Positions 6,162-8,624 of a DNA stretch of 8,624 nt are shown here, one piece after another. How positions within the stretch are numbered: the stretch's first letter is position 1; every line of letters starts with the position of its first letter. The DNA lies in NCBI GenBank assembly GCA_018376445.1, contig JAHABL010000020.1, positions 1-8,624 on the forward strand, written 5' to 3'. The DNA is from Mycobacteriales bacterium. GTDB lineage: Bacteria; Actinomycetota; Actinomycetes; Mycobacteriales; Mycobacteriaceae. A model generated the notes under the pieces. It was not told where the DNA came from. It did not search any database and saw only the letters and a list, made by a program, of their open reading frames with translations. Both the position numbers and the translations under genes were made by a program.

Positions 6162-7290
6162 CCAGCACTCGCTGCTCTCGGCGTCGGGTGCGCACCGTTG
6201 GCTGAACTGCCCACCCAGCGCAGTCCTGGAGTCACGCGAGCCGGATACCTCGTCGGCGGCTGCCGAACAGGGCACCGCAGCACACGCCCTCGCAGAGTGG
6301 AAACTGCGGCGCGCCCTCCACCAGGCACCAGCCTTCAAACCGGAATCCGACTGGATCGATACCGAGATGGAACACCTGACCGACGACTACGTCGCCTTTG
6401 TCCAGGAACACATCTCAATCGCGCGGGAAACCTGTGGTGATCCGCAGGTGCTGATCGAGCAGCGTCTCGACTTCTCCCACATCGTGCCGGGCGGTTTCGG
6501 TACCGGCGACGCCGTTATCATCGCTGAACCCACACTCCAGATCATTGATCTGAAGTACGGGCAAGGCGTGTTGGTTGAAGCCGAGCAGAACCCGCAACTC
6601 ATGCTTTACGCCCTCGGAGCGCTCCATGCGTTCGGGAGCCTGTATGACATCGAGACGGTGGCGGTCACGATCTACCAGCCTCGCCGGGGCAACGTCGACA
6701 CCTGGGAAACCTCCGTCGCCGAGCTCGAACACTGGGCTGAAACGGACGTGAAACCGAAGGCTGAGCTGGCAGCGGCTGGCGAGGGCGAGTTTTGTCCAGG
6801 GTCGTGGTGCCAGTTCTGCAAGATCACACCCACGTGTCGGGCACGAGCCGAAGCCAATCTTCAACTTGCCAAGCTCGAATTCGCCCCACCAGCAGAACTA
6901 ACGGACGTAGAGATTGCTGACGTGCTCACACGGATTCCGCAGCTCAAAACCTGGGCGTCGGACGTCGAAGCCTACGCGCTGTCCAAGGCCGTCAATCAAG
7001 GGGTGGTCTTTGAGGGGTTCAAGCTCGTCGCCGGACGGTCGGTACGCAAATACACCTCCGAAACCGATGTTGCGAAGGCTGCTGAGGCTGCTGGCTATAG
7101 GGACATCTGGGATCGCAAGCTCATCACCCTCACAGCCATGGAAAAGCTGATGGGTAAACCCGCCTTCAACGAGATCCTCAGCGAGTACGTCACCAAACCT
7201 GCAGGCAAACCCACGTTGGTTCCTGCGTCCGATAAACGGCCAGCGCTCGACCTGGTGAGTGCGGCCACCGATTTCAGTAACGACAACTAG
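6154..7290 (+). CDS. DUF2800-family RecB/Cas4-like PD-(D/E)XK nuclease
   Basis: This 378-residue protein opens with HSLLSASGAHRWLNCPPSA, the usual start of DUF2800 proteins. A RecB-type motif around EQGTAAHALAE (E38, H44) is followed by the nuclease core: D119 in GTGDAVI, D132-L-K134 in IIDLKYG, and Q148-x3-Y152 in EQNPQLMLYA. Four cysteines follow, C214-x4-C219-x2-C222-x5-C228 (CPGSWCQFCKITPTC). This resembles the iron-sulphur-binding cysteines of Cas4/AddB-like nucleases, although those usually draw one cysteine from the N-terminus. A fifth candidate, C19, sits near the N-terminus here. The family occurs in phage and ICE replication modules and is taken to act on DNA ends during replication or recombination. 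It starts inside the previous gene, eight bases before that gene's stop. Confidence 0.88.
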   Translation: MPDQHSLLSASGAHRWLNCPPSAVLESREPDTSSAAAEQGTAAHALAEWKLRRALHQAPAFKPESDWIDTEMEHLTDDYVAFVQEHISIARETCGDPQVLIEQRLDFSHIVPGGFGTGDAVIIAEPTLQIIDLKYGQGVLVEAEQNPQLMLYALGALHAFGSLYDIETVAVTIYQPRRGNVDTWETSVAELEHWAETDVKPKAELAAAGEGEFCPGSWCQFCKITPTCRARAEANLQLAKLEFAPPAELTDVEIADVLTRIPQLKTWASDVEAYALSKAVNQGVVFEGFKLVAGRSVRKYTSETDVAKAAEAAGYRDIWDRKLITLTAMEKLMGKPAFNEILSEYVTKPAGKPTLVPASDKRPALDLVSAATDFSNDN

Positions 7291-7308
7291 AAGAAAGAAG
7301 AAAGAAAC
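7291..7308 (+). promoter_or_regulatory. Purine-only ribosome binding region of the DUF2815 gene
   Basis: The 18 bases between the DUF2800 stop and the DUF2815 ATG are all purines except one C: AGAAGAAAGAAGAAAGAA, with the C just before the start. They consist of an AAGAA/AGAAG repeat and lack a GGAGG core. It probably works as an unstructured A-rich translation enhancer, unlike the AGGAG-type sites of the other genes here. Confidence 0.45.
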
Positions 7309-7863
7309 ATGACAACCGCTACTAACCCAACTCGCATTGTTACCGGCGAAGTACGACTCAGCTACGCCCATATTTGGGAGCCGAACTCCATCCAAGGAGG
7401 CAAACCGAAGCACTCCGTCTCCCTGATTATCCCCAAGTCCGACACCGCCACTATCACCGCGATCGAGAAGGCCGTGGAAGCAGCCATCGAAGCAGGTATC
7501 GGGAAGTTTGGTGGCAAGCGACCCAACAAGGCAGCCCTCAAGCTCCCGCTGCGCGATGGAGATATTGAGCGTGACGACGAAGCCTACAAGGGCGCCTACT
7601 TCTTGAATGCCAATTCTCTGACTGCTCCACAGATTGTTGATATGAACGTGGCTCCGATTCTTGGTCGTGCCGAGGTTTATTCTGGCTGCTACGCCCGCGT
7701 TTCCTTGAGTTTCTATGCGTTCAACACGAACGGGAACCGTGGCATCGCCTGCAGGCTTGGGAACATTCAAAAGACCCGTGACGGAGAAACCCTTGGCGGT
7801 GGACGAGTTTCCGCTGAGACCGACTTCGGTTCCTTCGCGGCTGATGACGACTTCCTGAACTAA
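7309..7863 (+). CDS. DUF2815-family protein, probable single-stranded DNA-binding protein
   Basis: This 184-residue protein matches the DUF2815 pattern. Near the start are TGEVRLSYAHIWEP and KPKHSVSLIIPKSD; in the middle LPLRDGDIERDDEAYKGAYF and LTAPQIVD; late on, GRAEVYSGCYARVSLSFYAF and NGNRGIACRLGNIQK. The acidic end, FAADDDFLN, resembles the acidic tail of ssDNA-binding proteins. The family is regarded as OB-fold, gp2.5-like, and lies between the DUF2800 nuclease and the DNA polymerase in many phage and ICE modules. It would coat single strands during element replication. It uses more GGT/GCT/GTT codons than its neighbours, which fits high expression or a separate origin. The ribosome site is an A-rich purine tract rather than GGAGG. 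A hairpin terminator candidate follows 12 bases after the stop. Confidence 0.88.
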   Translation: MTTATNPTRIVTGEVRLSYAHIWEPNSIQGGKPKHSVSLIIPKSDTATITAIEKAVEAAIEAGIGKFGGKRPNKAALKLPLRDGDIERDDEAYKGAYFLNANSLTAPQIVDMNVAPILGRAEVYSGCYARVSLSFYAFNTNGNRGIACRLGNIQKTRDGETLGGGRVSAETDFGSFAADDDFLN

Positions 7864-7875
7864 CCATCCCCACAC

Positions 7876-7916
7876 GTGGAGGGAATCAGCACATCTTGTT
7901 GGTTCCCTCCACTTTT
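7876..7916 (+). terminator. Intrinsic terminator-like hairpin after the DUF2815 gene
   Basis: GTGGAGGGAA (7876-7885) is perfectly complementary to TTCCCTCCAC (7903-7912), and two more pairs (one G-U) extend it inward. The loop is about 13 bases and TTTT follows at 7913-7916. It lies between the DUF2815 stop and the polymerase start in the same operon. It may therefore reduce polymerase expression relative to the ssDNA-binding protein, or protect the 3' end of the upstream message, rather than stop transcription fully. Confidence 0.7.
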
Positions 7917-7941
7917 CCTCTGATGTGAAAGGAACCCCGTC

Positions 7942-8511
7942 ATGCGAACACTCTTCTGCGATATCGAGACTTTCAGTCCTGTTCAGCTCGCCAAGGCGGG
8001 TGTTTACCCGTATTGCGAGCACCCAGACTTCGACCTGTTGCTCTTCAGCTATTCGGTCGACGGCGGCCCGGTCGAAATAGTGGATCTCGCCAACGGACAA
8101 TCAATGCCCGACGAGGTGCTGGCGGCACTGGTGGATCCGGATGTGGTCAAGTGGGCGCATAACGCCGCCTTCGAACGAGTCTGCCTCTCAGCATGGCTAC
8201 ACCGCCATCATTCCGAGCTTCTCGGTGATGGGTTTCTTGACCCAAGGCAGTGGCGCTGCACTATGGTGTGGAGCGCCTATTTGGGGTTGCCGATGAGCCT
8301 CGACGCGATAGCCGCGGTTTTGAAGCTTGACGTGCAGAAAGACAGCGCCGGACGCAAGCTGATCAAGCAGTTTTGTACACCCGCCACGCCCTCGGTCTTG
8401 AATGGCGGCAAACACAGGAATCCACCATCGGCTGATCCGACCGGATGGGCACATTTCATTGACTACAACCGTCGTGACGGGCTCTTCACGAACGAGGGTG
8501 TAGTCGGTTGA
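7942..8511 (+). pseudogene. Family A DNA polymerase, 5' part only (exonuclease domain), cut by an insertion sequence
   Basis: The frame encodes 189 residues, of which about 179 are polymerase. Exo I is D7-I-E9 in FCDIETFS, Exo II is N74-A-A-F77-E78 in WAHNAAFER, and Exo III is Y175-N-R-R-D179. All three 3'-5' proofreading motifs are therefore present. Phage and ICE polymerases of this type are usually well over 600 residues; here no polymerase A/B/C motif follows. At 8479-8480 the sequence changes to an ISL3-type end, which adds GLFTNEGVVG and a stop. The ATG at 7942 has AAAGGA (7928-7933) eight bases upstream. The remaining product could be an exonuclease-like fragment, but loss of function is more likely. 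The rest of the gene would be expected beyond the far end of the insertion sequence, outside the window. Confidence 0.85.
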
Positions 8512-8533
8512 GCGCGTCGGTGGCTGGGTAGGG

Positions 8534-8591
8534 GTCGAGGTCTCCCGGATGATGGAAGTTCTTCACGCTCGCCATCCCGAAAGACCTCGAC
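8534..8591 (+). promoter_or_regulatory. Hairpin directly before the transposase start codon
   Basis: GTCGAGGTCT (8534-8543) is a perfect 10-bp complement of AGACCTCGAC (8582-8591), and GGATG (8547-8551) can pair with CATCC (8573-8577) inside it. The right arm ends at the base before the GTG start at 8592, so a transcript reading in from outside would fold across the initiation region. Insertion sequences often limit transposase translation in this way. The fold is seen directly; the control role is inferred. Confidence 0.55.
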
Positions 8592-8624
8592 GTGCTCCAC
8601 CCTACTTTCGCGACCCCTGACCTG
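8592..8624 (+). CDS. ISL3-family transposase, first 11 residues (partial)
   Basis: GTG at 8592 opens (M)LHPTFATPDL, which continues to the window edge. I recognise this as the usual N-terminus of ISL3-type transposases widespread in actinobacteria. The in-frame TGA at 8550-8552 and the lack of ATG, GTG or TTG between it and 8592 make this GTG the first possible start. There is no good ribosome site, and the right arm of a hairpin abuts the start. The zinc-finger and DDE catalytic regions lie beyond the window, so intactness cannot be judged. Confidence 0.72.
   Translation, partial: MLHPTFATPDL

Larger units (their letters stand above)
8480..8624 (+). mobile_element. ISL3-family insertion sequence, left end (runs off the window)
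   Basis: GGCTCTTCACG at 8480-8490 resembles the GGCTCTT terminal inverted repeats common in ISL3-family elements, and it starts where the polymerase homology stops. A transposase start of the actinobacterial ISL3 type begins about 110 bases in. ISL3 elements usually make 8-bp target duplications, so the bases just before 8480 (TCGTGACG) should recur after the far end. The exact first base could be 8479 or 8480. Between the end and the transposase lies a hairpin (8534-8591). Confidence 0.78.

Noticed and set aside
6898..8100. A 400-codon open frame on the minus strand
   Set aside because: It runs antisense across the DUF2800 and DUF2815 genes, the terminator hairpin and the start of the polymerase gene, all of which have recognisable protein families on the plus strand. 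It shows no familiar motif and is best explained by the codon bias of the plus-strand genes.
1..8624. CRISPR array, tRNA or rRNA genes
   Set aside because: I found no regularly spaced direct repeats, no tRNA-like cloverleaf and no rRNA sequence by eye on either strand.

Overview
The window looks like part of an integrated mobile element (a prophage or an integrative and conjugative element) in a high-GC Gram-positive bacterium of the Actinobacteria. The grounds are the high GC content, strong preference for G/C at third codon positions, frequent GTG starts with ATGA/GTGA gene overlaps, and an ISL3-type transposase start at the right edge of the kind widespread in actinobacteria. The species cannot be fixed from this sequence. 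Every supported gene reads on the + strand.

Layout: (1) 1-3194 is the end of a type I restriction-modification operon: the last 55 residues of the specificity subunit HsdS, then a complete HsdR. (2) 3204-4312 is a regulatory cassette of the ImmR/ImmA type: an XRE-family repressor followed by a translationally coupled HExxH metallopeptidase. (3) 4353-7863 is a run of small and medium genes typical of phage or ICE early regions: a small protein whose frame appears broken, a strongly foldable non-coding stretch, a sigma-region-4-like HTH protein with a cysteine cluster, two small conserved hypotheticals, a DUF2800 RecB/Cas4-like nuclease and a DUF2815 (ssDNA-binding-like) protein. (4) 7876-7915 is a terminator-like hairpin. 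(5) 7942-8479 is the 5' part of a family A DNA polymerase, holding the 3'-5' exonuclease domain only. (6) From about 8480 to the end is the left part of an ISL3-family insertion sequence that cuts the polymerase gene just after its third exonuclease motif.

How it fits together: an 18-bp palindrome of the form GTTAGC-N6-GCTAAC lies just upstream of the repressor gene. A near-copy (16 of 18 in reverse-complement alignment) lies just upstream of the first gene of the early operon. The simplest reading is that the XRE protein represses both its own promoter and the replication operon, and that the metallopeptidase relieves this by cleaving the repressor, as ImmA does to ImmR in ICEBs1. The IS insertion has probably disabled the polymerase, so the element may be a decaying remnant whose restriction system is retained.

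The observations most worth following up are the paired operators, the one-base frameshift in a G run of the small early gene, the nested RNA-like fold with a possible alternative pairing in front of the sigma-like gene, and the position of the IS at the end of the exonuclease motif set.
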